Source: Bacillota bacterium (GTDB lineage Bacteria; Bacillota; Clostridia; Lachnospirales; Lachnospiraceae). From it: a stretch of 64,000 nucleotides of DNA. Position numbers and translations under genes: made by a program. The DNA lies in assembly GCA_023390555.1 (NCBI GenBank), contig JAEWCQ010000046.1, positions 62,001-126,000 on the forward strand, read 5' to 3'. Under the pieces are notes generated by a model that was not told where the DNA came from, made no database searches, and saw nothing but the letters and a program-made list of their open reading frames with translations. Positions 9,162 through 17,062 of this stretch are shown here, piece by piece (the first letter of the stretch is position 1; each line of letters begins with the position of its first letter).

Positions 9162-10145
9162 ATGAAAGAATTTGAAATTGGGAAAAATGAGGCAGACCAG
9201 CGTCTGGATAAATATTTGAAGAAGCTTCTGCCGAATGCCGGAAGCAGTTTCATGTATAAGATGCTCCGTAAAAAGAATATCCTATGGAATGGAAAGAAAG
9301 CGGACGGTTCTGAAAAAATACAGATGGGGGACAGGGTCAGTATCTTTTTTTCGGATGATACCTTTGCAAAGTTTTCCGGGATTTCTCAGGGGCAGGAAGT
9401 GCAGGAATCCCAGAATCCCTATCGGAATATTCCTTTTGACAAGCTGGATATTGTCTATGAGGACGAAGACATTGTGATCTTAAACAAGCCCTCCGGTATG
9501 TTGTCACAAAAAGCAAGCCCGGAAGATGTTTCTGCAAATGAATATTTGATTTCTTATTTGCTCCATACAGGTGCCGTAACGGAGCATGAATTCCATACGT
9601 TTCGCCCGTCGGTCTGCAACAGGCTGGACCGCAACACTTCCGGTCTGCTGATTGCAGGCAAATCTCTCCGGGGGCTGCAGCAGATGTCTTCGATTCTCAA
9701 AGAGCGTACGGTAAGGAAGTATTACCGCTGTGTCGTGTCCGGAGCTGTAACGGAGCCGGCATATATCCGAGGATATTTGAAAAAAGATGAAAAAACAAAC
9801 CGCGTTTCCATTCAGAAGAAGGAAGCAGCGGATGCAAAATATATTGAGACAGAATACCGGCCGCTGCGTTCGGACGGAGAAAAGACACTGCTTGAGGTTC
9901 ACCTGATTACCGGACGCTCCCATCAGATACGTGCACATCTCGCATCCATCGGGCATCCCATCATCGGGGATACCAAATACGGAAAGACGTCCGTCAATGA
10001 TAAATGGCGCAAATGCTGTGGAATCAAAAGCCAGCTTTTGCACGCTTTCCGGATGGAACTGCCGGATGGCAGAATTTTTACCGCACCGGTCGGGAGTGAA
10101 TTTGAGGACATATGGAAGAATGACAGGAGTGAAAAAAACGGATGA
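9162..10145 (+). CDS. RluA-family (RluC/RluD-like) 23S rRNA pseudouridine synthase
   Basis: A 327-residue enzyme with an N-terminal S4 domain (DQRLDKYLKKLLP, residues ~10-25) and the RluA catalytic domain whose motif NRLDRNTSGLL holds the catalytic aspartate; GRSHQIRAHL is the second conserved block. By architecture it matches RluC or RluD, which modify 23S rRNA; the precise target cannot be read from sequence. The stop overlaps the next start by 4 bases. Confidence 0.88.
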   Translation: MKEFEIGKNEADQRLDKYLKKLLPNAGSSFMYKMLRKKNILWNGKKADGSEKIQMGDRVSIFFSDDTFAKFSGISQGQEVQESQNPYRNIPFDKLDIVYEDEDIVILNKPSGMLSQKASPEDVSANEYLISYLLHTGAVTEHEFHTFRPSVCNRLDRNTSGLLIAGKSLRGLQQMSSILKERTVRKYYRCVVSGAVTEPAYIRGYLKKDEKTNRVSIQKKEAADAKYIETEYRPLRSDGEKTLLEVHLITGRSHQIRAHLASIGHPIIGDTKYGKTSVNDKWRKCCGIKSQLLHAFRMELPDGRIFTAPVGSEFEDIWKNDRSEKNG

Positions 10146-10789
10146 AAATTTATCTTATGAGACACGGAGAAACCGATTATAACAAAAAAGGTCTGATACA
10201 GGGCAGCCTGGACGTTCCATTGAATGCATATGGCATCCGCCTCGCTGAACTGACCAGAGACGGATTCCGCAGAGAGGGACTCACTTTTGATATGGCATAT
10301 TGCAGTCCCCTGATCCGCGCCAGACAAACGGCAGAAATTCTGTTAGAAGGTACGGATACACCCGTTCAGTATGATGAGCGGATCTGCGAGATGAATTTTG
10401 GAGAGGGGGAAGGTGTTCTGTTAAAAGAGATTGATGTAAAACCGGAATATCAGAATGTGAATTATCTTTTCAATGATCCCGAAAAATATGCCGCAACTGC
10501 GGAGGGAGAAAGTTACGAGGCTCTTTTTGCAAGGGTACGGGACTTTTTGGAAGAAGAAATCTATCCGAAAGAAACACGGTATGAAAATGTACTTGTATGT
10601 TGTCACGGGGGAATTATCCGGGCATTTCTGGCTTTTCTCAAGAAACTGGAATTGAGTCAGTTCTGGAATAACCATCAGCCAAACTGCAGTGTCAATATCA
10701 TTGAAATCCGGAATCATTCCTTACATATTCTGGAAGAACATAAACTCTATTACGACCTTCCGAAGGAGAAAGAGGGGTCGATCCTATAA
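10142..10789 (+). CDS. Histidine phosphatase family protein (phosphoglycerate mutase-like)
   Basis: A 215-residue branch-1 histidine phosphatase. The phospho-acceptor motif LMRHGETDYN is at residues 5-14 and the second catalytic histidine lies in CCHGGIIRAF. Members include cofactor-dependent phosphoglycerate mutases, CobC-type phosphatases and general sugar phosphate phosphatases; nothing nearby fixes the substrate. It is coupled by ATGA to the preceding synthase gene and abuts recU. Confidence 0.85.
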   Translation: MKIYLMRHGETDYNKKGLIQGSLDVPLNAYGIRLAELTRDGFRREGLTFDMAYCSPLIRARQTAEILLEGTDTPVQYDERICEMNFGEGEGVLLKEIDVKPEYQNVNYLFNDPEKYAATAEGESYEALFARVRDFLEEEIYPKETRYENVLVCCHGGIIRAFLAFLKKLELSQFWNNHQPNCSVNIIEIRNHSLHILEEHKLYYDLPKEKEGSIL

Positions 10790-11322
10790 TGGCAACCTGG
10801 AATTCAAGGGGACTCCGCGGTTCTACACTGGAGGAATATATCAATCGGACAAATGAAAAATATCTGGAATGCAATCTTGCACTCATCCAGAAGATTCCGA
10901 CTCCAATCACACCAATCAATATCGATAAGGAAACCAGACATATCACGCTGGCCTATTTTGATCAGAAAAGTACCATAGATTACATTGGAGCCGTTCAGGG
11001 AATCCCGGTCTGTTTCGATGCCAAGGAATGCAACACGGACACCTTTCCGCTTGCGAATATTCATGAACATCAGGTGACATTTATGGAAAACTTTGAACAA
11101 CAGGGGGGAGTCGCTTTTTTTCTGATTTCCTATACGCATCGGGACCAATTTTACTATTTGCAGTATTCTCTGCTGAAAAAGTTCTGGGAAAGAGCAAAAA
11201 ACGGAGGGCGTAAGAGCTTCCGCTATGAGGAGTTGGATGAAGCATTCTTTTTAAAGGGAAAATGCGGGCTTCTGGTGCCTTATCTCGATGGACTGCAGAA
11301 AGATTTGACTGTTAGGGATTGA
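10789..11322 (+). CDS. recU: Holliday junction resolvase RecU
   Basis: A 177-residue protein matching RecU, the Gram-positive Holliday junction endonuclease. Recognisable blocks are the RG..LE..IN.TN..Y opening, the IQKIPTPI motif, IDYIGAVQGIPVCFDAKE (catalytic D and E-x-K nuclease core) and FP..NIHEHQ....F...GG.AFFLI. The ATG shares one base with the preceding stop (TAATG). The downstream his promoter overlaps the end of this gene. Length is slightly below B. subtilis RecU. Confidence 0.9.
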   Translation: MATWNSRGLRGSTLEEYINRTNEKYLECNLALIQKIPTPITPINIDKETRHITLAYFDQKSTIDYIGAVQGIPVCFDAKECNTDTFPLANIHEHQVTFMENFEQQGGVAFFLISYTHRDQFYYLQYSLLKKFWERAKNGGRKSFRYEELDEAFFLKGKCGLLVPYLDGLQKDLTVRD

Positions 11323-11347
11323 CAATTTTTGCAATATTTCATATAAT
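11319..11347 (+). promoter_or_regulatory. Sigma-A type promoter of the his operon
   Basis: TTGACA at 11319-11324, a 17-base spacer and TATAAT at 11342-11347, both perfect consensus boxes. The -35 box overlaps the last codons of recU. The leader to the hisZ ATG is about 65 bases and holds a small potential hairpin around GTGGTAGCA; it is too short for a T-box, so no regulator is evident. Confidence 0.85.
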
Positions 11348-11415
11348 AAGCAGAACACTTCGTTGTGGTAGCATGGTAGCACACTAAAGTGCCAATAGAA
11401 AACCGGAGGATTCTT

Positions 11416-12612
11416 ATGAGAAACAAATTATTACATACACCGGAAGGTGTTCGGGATATTTATAATGAAGAATGCGAAAAGAAACTGTTCTTACAGGACA
11501 AGCTCCATCATATATTAAAAAGATACGGATATCACAGTATCCAGACCCCTACGTTTGAGTTCTTTGACATTTTCGGCAAAGAAATTGGGACCACTTCATC
11601 CAGAGAATTATATAAATTTTTTGACCGGGAGGGCAATACACTTGTCTTAAGACCGGATATCACACCGTCCATTGCACGATCGGTAGCCAAATATTTTTCG
11701 GATGAAGATATGCCCATCCGTCTCAGTTATATGGGGAATACTTTTATCAATAATCACAGCTATCAGGGACGTCTGAAGGAATGTACGCAGATCGGGGCGG
11801 AAATGATCGGAGACAATTCGGTGGATGCAGATGCGGAAATCATTGCGATGCTGGTTCATTCGCTGTTGGCGGTCGGACTCAAGGAGTTCCAGATCAGTAT
11901 CGGTCATGCGGATATTTTAAGCGGCATGATAGAGGCGGCAGGACTGGATGAAGAGCAGGAAGCACGTGTCCGGGAACTGATTGCCAATAAGAATTTCTTC
12001 GGTGTGGAAGAAGAAATCGAGGAAACTGCGATTGACTGTCACTTAAAGGATCTTTTCGGACTGATTGGGAATAGTTATGATCATGCAGCCGATTTTACGG
12101 CAGCGAAAGAGCTTGCACATGATTATCCGAAGATCCGTGCGTCTCTGGAACGGCTGGAAGCGTTGGACGGTGTGCTGAAAATCTATGATGTGGACCGCTA
12201 CGTCACCTATGAGCCTGGCATGTTAAGCAGCTATTCTTACTATACCGGTATCATATTTGCGGGCTATACCTTCGGAAGCGGTGAGCCAATTGTGAGAGGC
12301 GGGCGTTATGACAAGCTCCTTCCTTATTTTGGAAAAGATGCTGCTTCGATTGGATTTGCAATTACCGTAGATCAGCTGATGAATGCAATTTCCCGTCAGA
12401 AAATAACAATTCCACTGGAAAATAACAATATTCTGATCGTTTACGAAGAGGCCAAACGGCAGGAGGCCATTGAAGAGGCTTCAAAGCTTCGTGACAAAGG
12501 TGGAAGTGTAGCGCTGGTATATAAAGACTGCACGAAAACGAAAGCGGATTATGAATCGTATCAGGCTCGCAACCAGATTGCAGAACTGATCTACATGGGT
12601 GAGGATAAATAG
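11416..12612 (+). CDS. hisZ: ATP phosphoribosyltransferase regulatory subunit HisZ
   Basis: A 398-residue class II aminoacyl-tRNA synthetase-like protein (HisRS paralogue) that acts with short HisG in the first step of histidine biosynthesis. It has the LHTPEGVRDI opening, the motif 2 region LRPDITPSIAR and YSYYTGIIF..Y, but no C-terminal anticodon domain like that of HisRS. GGAGG precedes the ATG at 11416. It is immediately followed by a short hisG, the diagnostic pairing. Confidence 0.93.
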   Translation: MRNKLLHTPEGVRDIYNEECEKKLFLQDKLHHILKRYGYHSIQTPTFEFFDIFGKEIGTTSSRELYKFFDREGNTLVLRPDITPSIARSVAKYFSDEDMPIRLSYMGNTFINNHSYQGRLKECTQIGAEMIGDNSVDADAEIIAMLVHSLLAVGLKEFQISIGHADILSGMIEAAGLDEEQEARVRELIANKNFFGVEEEIEETAIDCHLKDLFGLIGNSYDHAADFTAAKELAHDYPKIRASLERLEALDGVLKIYDVDRYVTYEPGMLSSYSYYTGIIFAGYTFGSGEPIVRGGRYDKLLPYFGKDAASIGFAITVDQLMNAISRQKITIPLENNNILIVYEEAKRQEAIEEASKLRDKGGSVALVYKDCTKTKADYESYQARNQIAELIYMGEDK

Positions 12613-13266
12613 ATGGAAGAGATGAGATATTTAACGTTTGCACTCGGCAAAGGCAGACTTGCAAAAAAAACGCTGGAGACATTTGAGAAAATCGGGATTA
12701 CCTGCGAAGAAATGAAAGACAAAGACACCAGGAAGCTGATTTTTGTAAATGAGGAGCTGAAATTAAAATTTTTCCTCGCAAAGGGACCGGATGTGCCGAC
12801 TTATGTGGAGTATGGAGCAGCCGATATCGGAATTGTAGGTAAAGATACCATTTTAGAAGAGGCCAGAAACATCTATGAGGTACTGGACCTTGGATTTGGA
12901 AAATGCCGGATGTGCATCTGCGGTCCGGAGGATGCGAAGGAGCTCTTACAGCATCATGAACTGATTCGTGTTGCAACAAAATATCCGAAAATTGCAAAGG
13001 ATTATTTCTATAATAAGAAGCATCAGACAGTGGAGATTATCAAGTTAAACGGTTCCATTGAACTTGCCCCGATTGTCGGGCTCTCCGAAGTGATTTGCGA
13101 TATCGTGGAGACCGGTTCTACGCTGCGTGAAAACGGACTGCAGGTTTTGGAAGAGGTATGCCCGCTGTCTGCACGAATGGTCGTGAATCAGGTGAGTATG
13201 AAGATGGAAAATGAACGAATTACAAAACTGATCATGGACTTAAAGACAGTTTTGCGGGAACAGTAG
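12613..13266 (+). CDS. hisG: ATP phosphoribosyltransferase catalytic subunit (short form)
   Basis: A 217-residue short-form HisG, lacking the C-terminal regulatory domain and so dependent on HisZ. Conserved segments: TFALGKGRLAKKT near the start, YGAADIGIVGKD, RVATKYP, and the PRPP loop VETGSTLRENGL. It condenses ATP and PRPP. The ATG directly abuts the hisZ stop; hisD follows after 15 bases. Confidence 0.95.
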   Translation: MEEMRYLTFALGKGRLAKKTLETFEKIGITCEEMKDKDTRKLIFVNEELKLKFFLAKGPDVPTYVEYGAADIGIVGKDTILEEARNIYEVLDLGFGKCRMCICGPEDAKELLQHHELIRVATKYPKIAKDYFYNKKHQTVEIIKLNGSIELAPIVGLSEVICDIVETGSTLRENGLQVLEEVCPLSARMVVNQVSMKMENERITKLIMDLKTVLREQ

Positions 13267-13281
13267 AAACGGAAAGGCAGG

Positions 13282-14580
13282 ATGAGGATGAGGATATTAA
13301 AGTTAACTTCAGAAACCAGAAATAACATACTGGAAGATTTATTAAAGCGCAGTCCAAACAGTTATGGAGAATTTGAGTCCCGTGTCAATGCTATTATCGA
13401 AGAAATCCGGACCAAAAAAGACGAGGCAGTCTTTGATTTCACCAAACGATTTGATGGCGCAGATATCAATGCCTCGAATATAGCAGTGACGGAGGAAGAA
13501 ATTGCAGAGGCTTATGAGAAAGTAGATCCAAAGCTGCTCGAAGTAATCCGAAAGGCTCTCGTAAATATTCGCGAATATCATGAAAAGCAGCGGCAATTCA
13601 GCTGGTTTGACTCTAAGGACAACGGAATCATCCTGGGTCAGAAGGTCACCGCGCTGGAAAGAGTCGGTGTCTATGTCCCTGGCGGGAAGGCGGTGTATCC
13701 GTCCTCGGTCCTGATGAATGTGCTTCCGGCTAAGGTGGCAGGGGTCGATCAGATTATCATGACGACGCCTCCGGGGAAAGACGGTAAGGTAAATCCGTCC
13801 ACCCTTGTTGCGGCAAAAGAAGCAGGTGCAGACCGAATCTACAAAGTCGGCGGCGCACAGGCCATTGCAGCACTTGCGTTCGGAACGGAAAGCATTCCAA
13901 AAGTAGATAAGATTGTAGGGCCTGGCAATATTTATGTGGCGCTGGCCAAAAAAGCCGTTTTCGGCTATGTCAGTATAGATTCCATCGCAGGACCAAGTGA
14001 GATACTGGTACTGGCGGATGAGACTGCCAATCCGAAATTCGTTGCTGCAGATTTGCTTTCACAGGCTGAGCATGATGAAATGGCATCTGCAATCCTGATC
14101 ACTACAAGCGAGGAACTGGCACAGCAGGTTTCGATAGAAGTAGATCAGTTTGTGGCCAAATTATCCAGAAAAGAAATCATTCAGAAATCGCTGGATCAAT
14201 ATGGATACATTCTTGTCGCTTCCAATATGGAAGAGGCACTGGAAGCAGTCAATGAAATCGCATCGGAGCATTTGGAACTTATGACAAAAAATCCATTTGA
14301 AATCATGACGAAAATTCGCAACGCAGGTGCAATTTTTATCGGAGAATACAGCAGTGAACCGCTGGGTGATTATTTTGCGGGTCCGAATCATGTATTGCCG
14401 ACCAATGGAACCGCACGATTCTTTTCTGCCTTAAGTGTTGATGATTTTATCAAGAAATCCAGTATCATCTCTTATTCCAGAGAGGCATTAGAGCCAGTTT
14501 ATAAAGATATTGTCCAATTTGCGGAATGTGAGCAGTTGACGGCGCATGCAAATTCGATTAAAGTAAGATTTGAGGATTAA
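13282..14580 (+). CDS. hisD: Histidinol dehydrogenase
   Basis: A 432-residue NAD-dependent zinc enzyme oxidising histidinol to histidine. Visible family blocks are GVYVPGGKAVYPSSVLM, GGAQAIAALAFGT, KIVGPGNIYV, SIAGPSEILVLAD, LLSQAEHDE and the C-terminal GPNHVLPT. The start is ambiguous between 13282 and 13288 (ATGAGGATGAGG); both give a reasonable N terminus. It sits third in the his operon. Confidence 0.95.
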   Translation: MRMRILKLTSETRNNILEDLLKRSPNSYGEFESRVNAIIEEIRTKKDEAVFDFTKRFDGADINASNIAVTEEEIAEAYEKVDPKLLEVIRKALVNIREYHEKQRQFSWFDSKDNGIILGQKVTALERVGVYVPGGKAVYPSSVLMNVLPAKVAGVDQIIMTTPPGKDGKVNPSTLVAAKEAGADRIYKVGGAQAIAALAFGTESIPKVDKIVGPGNIYVALAKKAVFGYVSIDSIAGPSEILVLADETANPKFVAADLLSQAEHDEMASAILITTSEELAQQVSIEVDQFVAKLSRKEIIQKSLDQYGYILVASNMEEALEAVNEIASEHLELMTKNPFEIMTKIRNAGAIFIGEYSSEPLGDYFAGPNHVLPTNGTARFFSALSVDDFIKKSSIISYSREALEPVYKDIVQFAECEQLTAHANSIKVRFED

Positions 14581-14616
14581 CTCCTTTTAGAAGGATGGAA
14601 GAAGGGAACGGGTAGT

Positions 14617-15210
14617 ATGGAAGCAAAGCGTATTGCGGAATACACAAGAAAAACCAAGGAGACAGATATCCTGCTTTCACTGGATATTGACGGCACGGGA
14701 GAGGCACAGATAGACACCGGGATCGGATTTTTTGATCATATGTTAGACGGTTTTGCCAGACATGGGCTTTTTGACCTGAAGGTAAAGGTGACCGGAGATC
14801 TTGTAGTGGACTGTCATCATACCATTGAAGATACCGGAATTGTACTTGGAAATGCGATTCAAAAGGCTGTCGGTGACAAAAAGGGGATCAAGCGCTATGG
14901 AAGCTGTATCCTGCCGATGGACGAATCACTGGTATTATGTGCGGTTGATTTATCCGGAAGACCTTACCTTTCTTTCGAAGGGGAATTCACAACTGACCGG
15001 GTTGGATATATGGATACCGAGATGGTAAAGGAATTTTTCTATGCAATTTCCTATACCGCCGGGATGAATTTGCATATGAAGGTATTGACCCCTGGAAATA
15101 ATCATCATATGATAGAAGCGATGTTTAAATCATTTGCAAAGGCACTCGATCAGGCAACACAGACGGATGTCCGCATTACGAGTATATTATCAACGAAAGG
15201 CAGTTTATAG
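14617..15210 (+). CDS. hisB: Imidazoleglycerol-phosphate dehydratase
   Basis: A 197-residue monofunctional HisB. The metal-binding motifs are seen: DTGIGFFDHML, DCHHTIEDTGI (residues ~65-75), ILPMDE and the later NNHHMIEA (residues ~163-170). It dehydrates imidazole glycerol phosphate to imidazole acetol phosphate. The gene follows hisD after 36 bases and precedes the hisIE fusion by 4 bases. Confidence 0.95.
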   Translation: MEAKRIAEYTRKTKETDILLSLDIDGTGEAQIDTGIGFFDHMLDGFARHGLFDLKVKVTGDLVVDCHHTIEDTGIVLGNAIQKAVGDKKGIKRYGSCILPMDESLVLCAVDLSGRPYLSFEGEFTTDRVGYMDTEMVKEFFYAISYTAGMNLHMKVLTPGNNHHMIEAMFKSFAKALDQATQTDVRITSILSTKGSL

Positions 15211-15214
15211 AACT

Positions 15215-16495
15215 ATGGATCATAAAAATATCGTAGCAACGATTTACTTAAAAAACGGCAAAGCAGTACAGAGCCCGGACAAACAGGATTGTGTACTGAA
15301 TCTGGCTACGCTGGCCAAATTATACAATGACAGCGGAATTGATAAAATTCTGATTCTGGATCTCTCTACGGATGATGAAGAGCATGAGAAAAACATACAT
15401 ACCATAAAAGAAATCAACCGCAATGTGGAGATTCCAATCTGCGGCGGCGGAAATATCAACCGCCTCGAAGATATCAAGAAACTCCTCTATGCCGGATGCA
15501 AACAGGTAATGTTAAACGGCTCTAAATCGGTCAGCTTCTCACTGGCACAGGAAGGCAGTATTCGCTTTGGCAGCGATCATATTAACATCTCCATTGAAAA
15601 TGTGGATTTTGTATTTAAACACAAAGAAGAGATGAACGAGTATTTCCATGAGATGCTTCTGATGAATGCAGATATGGTGGATGCGGTAGAAAATATCACG
15701 GATTTGCCATTTGTTGTCCAATGTGATGAGTATGACCATGATAAAATCAGTCGCATTCTGAAAAAAGATTGTGTACGCGGCGTTGCCGGCAGATTCATCA
15801 ATGATCCGGAGACCGATATCATGAAATTAAAGACCGGTTTTTCCCGGGAAGGTCTGACCATGGATCATTTTGAACCTGCGGTGAAGTGGGACGATTTAAA
15901 GAAAAACACTGACGGGATGGTTCCTGTCATCGTACAGGATTACCGTACCAATGAGGTTCTCATGCTGGCCTATATGAACGAAGAATCATTTGAAGCAACC
16001 ATCAGCAGCGGCAAGATGACCTATTACAGCCGGAGCCGTCAGGAACTCTGGGTAAAGGGTGAGACATCCGGACATATCCAGTATGTAAAGTCCCTCACAG
16101 CAGATTGTGATTATGATACGATTCTGGCAAAAGTATCCCAGGTCGGGGTAGCCTGCCACACCGGAAGTCCAACCTGCTTTTTCCATGAAATCGTGAAAAA
16201 GGATTACGTTGAGAAAAATCCGTTAAAAGTATTTGAAGATGTATATGGAATCATTGTAGACCGCAAGGAAAATCCCAAAGAAGGTTCCTATACGAATTAT
16301 CTCTTTGATAAGGGCATCGATAAGATTTTGAAGAAAGTCGGCGAGGAATGTACGGAAATTGTAATTGCAGCAAAAAATCCGGATCCGGAAGAAATCAAGT
16401 ATGAGATTTCAGACTTTTTATATCATGCAATGGTGTTAATGGTGGAAAAAGGCGTTACCTGGGAGGATATCACGCAGGAACTTGCACAGAGATAG
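15215..16495 (+). CDS. hisI: HisIE (PR-AMP cyclohydrolase / PR-ATP pyrophosphohydrolase) with an N-terminal HisA/HisF-like domain
   Basis: A 426-residue fusion. Residues ~1-220 look like a HisA/HisF TIM barrel (ICGGGNINRLEDIKKLLYAG resembles the phosphate-binding repeat), but the first catalytic aspartate of HisA/HisF (ALDL/CLDV) is replaced in ATIYLKNGKAV, so this part may be inactive. Residues ~225-330 are HisI (WVKGETSGH, CDYDTIL, CHTG..TCFF zinc ligands) and ~330-426 HisE (KKVGEECTE, EISDFLYH). It performs steps 2 and 3 of histidine synthesis. It ends the operon; hisA, hisF, hisH and hisC are not in the window. Confidence 0.9.
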   Translation: MDHKNIVATIYLKNGKAVQSPDKQDCVLNLATLAKLYNDSGIDKILILDLSTDDEEHEKNIHTIKEINRNVEIPICGGGNINRLEDIKKLLYAGCKQVMLNGSKSVSFSLAQEGSIRFGSDHINISIENVDFVFKHKEEMNEYFHEMLLMNADMVDAVENITDLPFVVQCDEYDHDKISRILKKDCVRGVAGRFINDPETDIMKLKTGFSREGLTMDHFEPAVKWDDLKKNTDGMVPVIVQDYRTNEVLMLAYMNEESFEATISSGKMTYYSRSRQELWVKGETSGHIQYVKSLTADCDYDTILAKVSQVGVACHTGSPTCFFHEIVKKDYVEKNPLKVFEDVYGIIVDRKENPKEGSYTNYLFDKGIDKILKKVGEECTEIVIAAKNPDPEEIKYEISDFLYHAMVLMVEKGVTWEDITQELAQR

Positions 16496-16507
16496 AGGCA
16501 GGAAAAA

Positions 16508-16532
16508 GAAGGGCAGCAGCCCTTCTTTTTTT
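16508..16532 (+). terminator. Intrinsic terminator of the his operon
   Basis: Perfect stem GAAGGGC / GCCCTTC (16508-16514 with 16519-16525), loop AGCA, followed by seven T residues. It lies 12 bases after the hisIE stop and the stem can be lengthened by A-T pairs. Confidence 0.92.
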
Positions 16533-16596
16533 CATGGAATATCGCACTGTATTTTACATAAAATGTCTTAAACAGATAGAAATCGGGTGCAAGCCT

Positions 16597-16941
16597 ATGA
16601 CGGAAGATTATATTGAGCAACGCCGCCGATACGTCCAGCAGATCCGTGAATCTTTTCAGGATGAAGCATCCATGAAAAAACAGCCGGCCTATATCAGTCA
16701 CTCGGAATGGGAGAAAGAGGAGGCTGATACGGTTGGTTCGGCCGCATTCTGGAAAGTGAAAGTCATTCTTTCCGTGATGCTGTTTGCGGCTTTTGTGTTC
16801 TGCGACCGGACGGATGTGAAGCTGTTTCAGTTAAGTCCCCAGACCATAACGGAAAAAATACAGGAAAATAATATACTGCCGAAGGATGAAAACTGGAAAG
16901 AGCAGGTGCAGACCTTCCTGGAAAACAACCTTAAATTTTAG
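16597..16941 (+). CDS. Small single-pass membrane protein, unknown function
   Basis: A 114-residue protein from the ATG at 16597 (an upstream start at 16534 would overlap the his terminator region). A charged, helical N-terminal part (YIEQRRRYVQQIRESF) precedes one membrane helix at residues ~54-72 (KVILSVMLFAAFVF) and an extracellular tail of about 40 residues. I do not recognise the family. It is isolated: a terminator lies upstream and a promoter follows at 16991. Confidence 0.55.
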   Translation: MTEDYIEQRRRYVQQIRESFQDEASMKKQPAYISHSEWEKEEADTVGSAAFWKVKVILSVMLFAAFVFCDRTDVKLFQLSPQTITEKIQENNILPKDENWKEQVQTFLENNLKF

Positions 16942-16990
16942 CCTTTTGCAACGGAGTATAGCGTTTCGAAATACAAAAATGATTTGAAAT

Positions 16991-17019
16991 CTGACAAATA
17001 GGAAAAAATATGGTATGAT
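16991..17019 (+). promoter_or_regulatory. Promoter of the radical SAM/RNase gene group
   Basis: CTGACA (16991-16996), a 17-base spacer and TATGAT (17014-17019), about 45 bases ahead of the ATG at 17063. Each box has one mismatch to consensus; the spacing is ideal. Confidence 0.65.
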
Positions 17020-17062
17020 ATACCCGGATTAGATACCAAACTAAGAAATATGAGGATAAAAG

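Noticed and set aside
11348..11415. T-box or histidine leader peptide attenuator ahead of hisZ.
   Set aside because: The leader is only about 65 bases, with no His-rich frame, no T-box sequence and no terminator hairpin.
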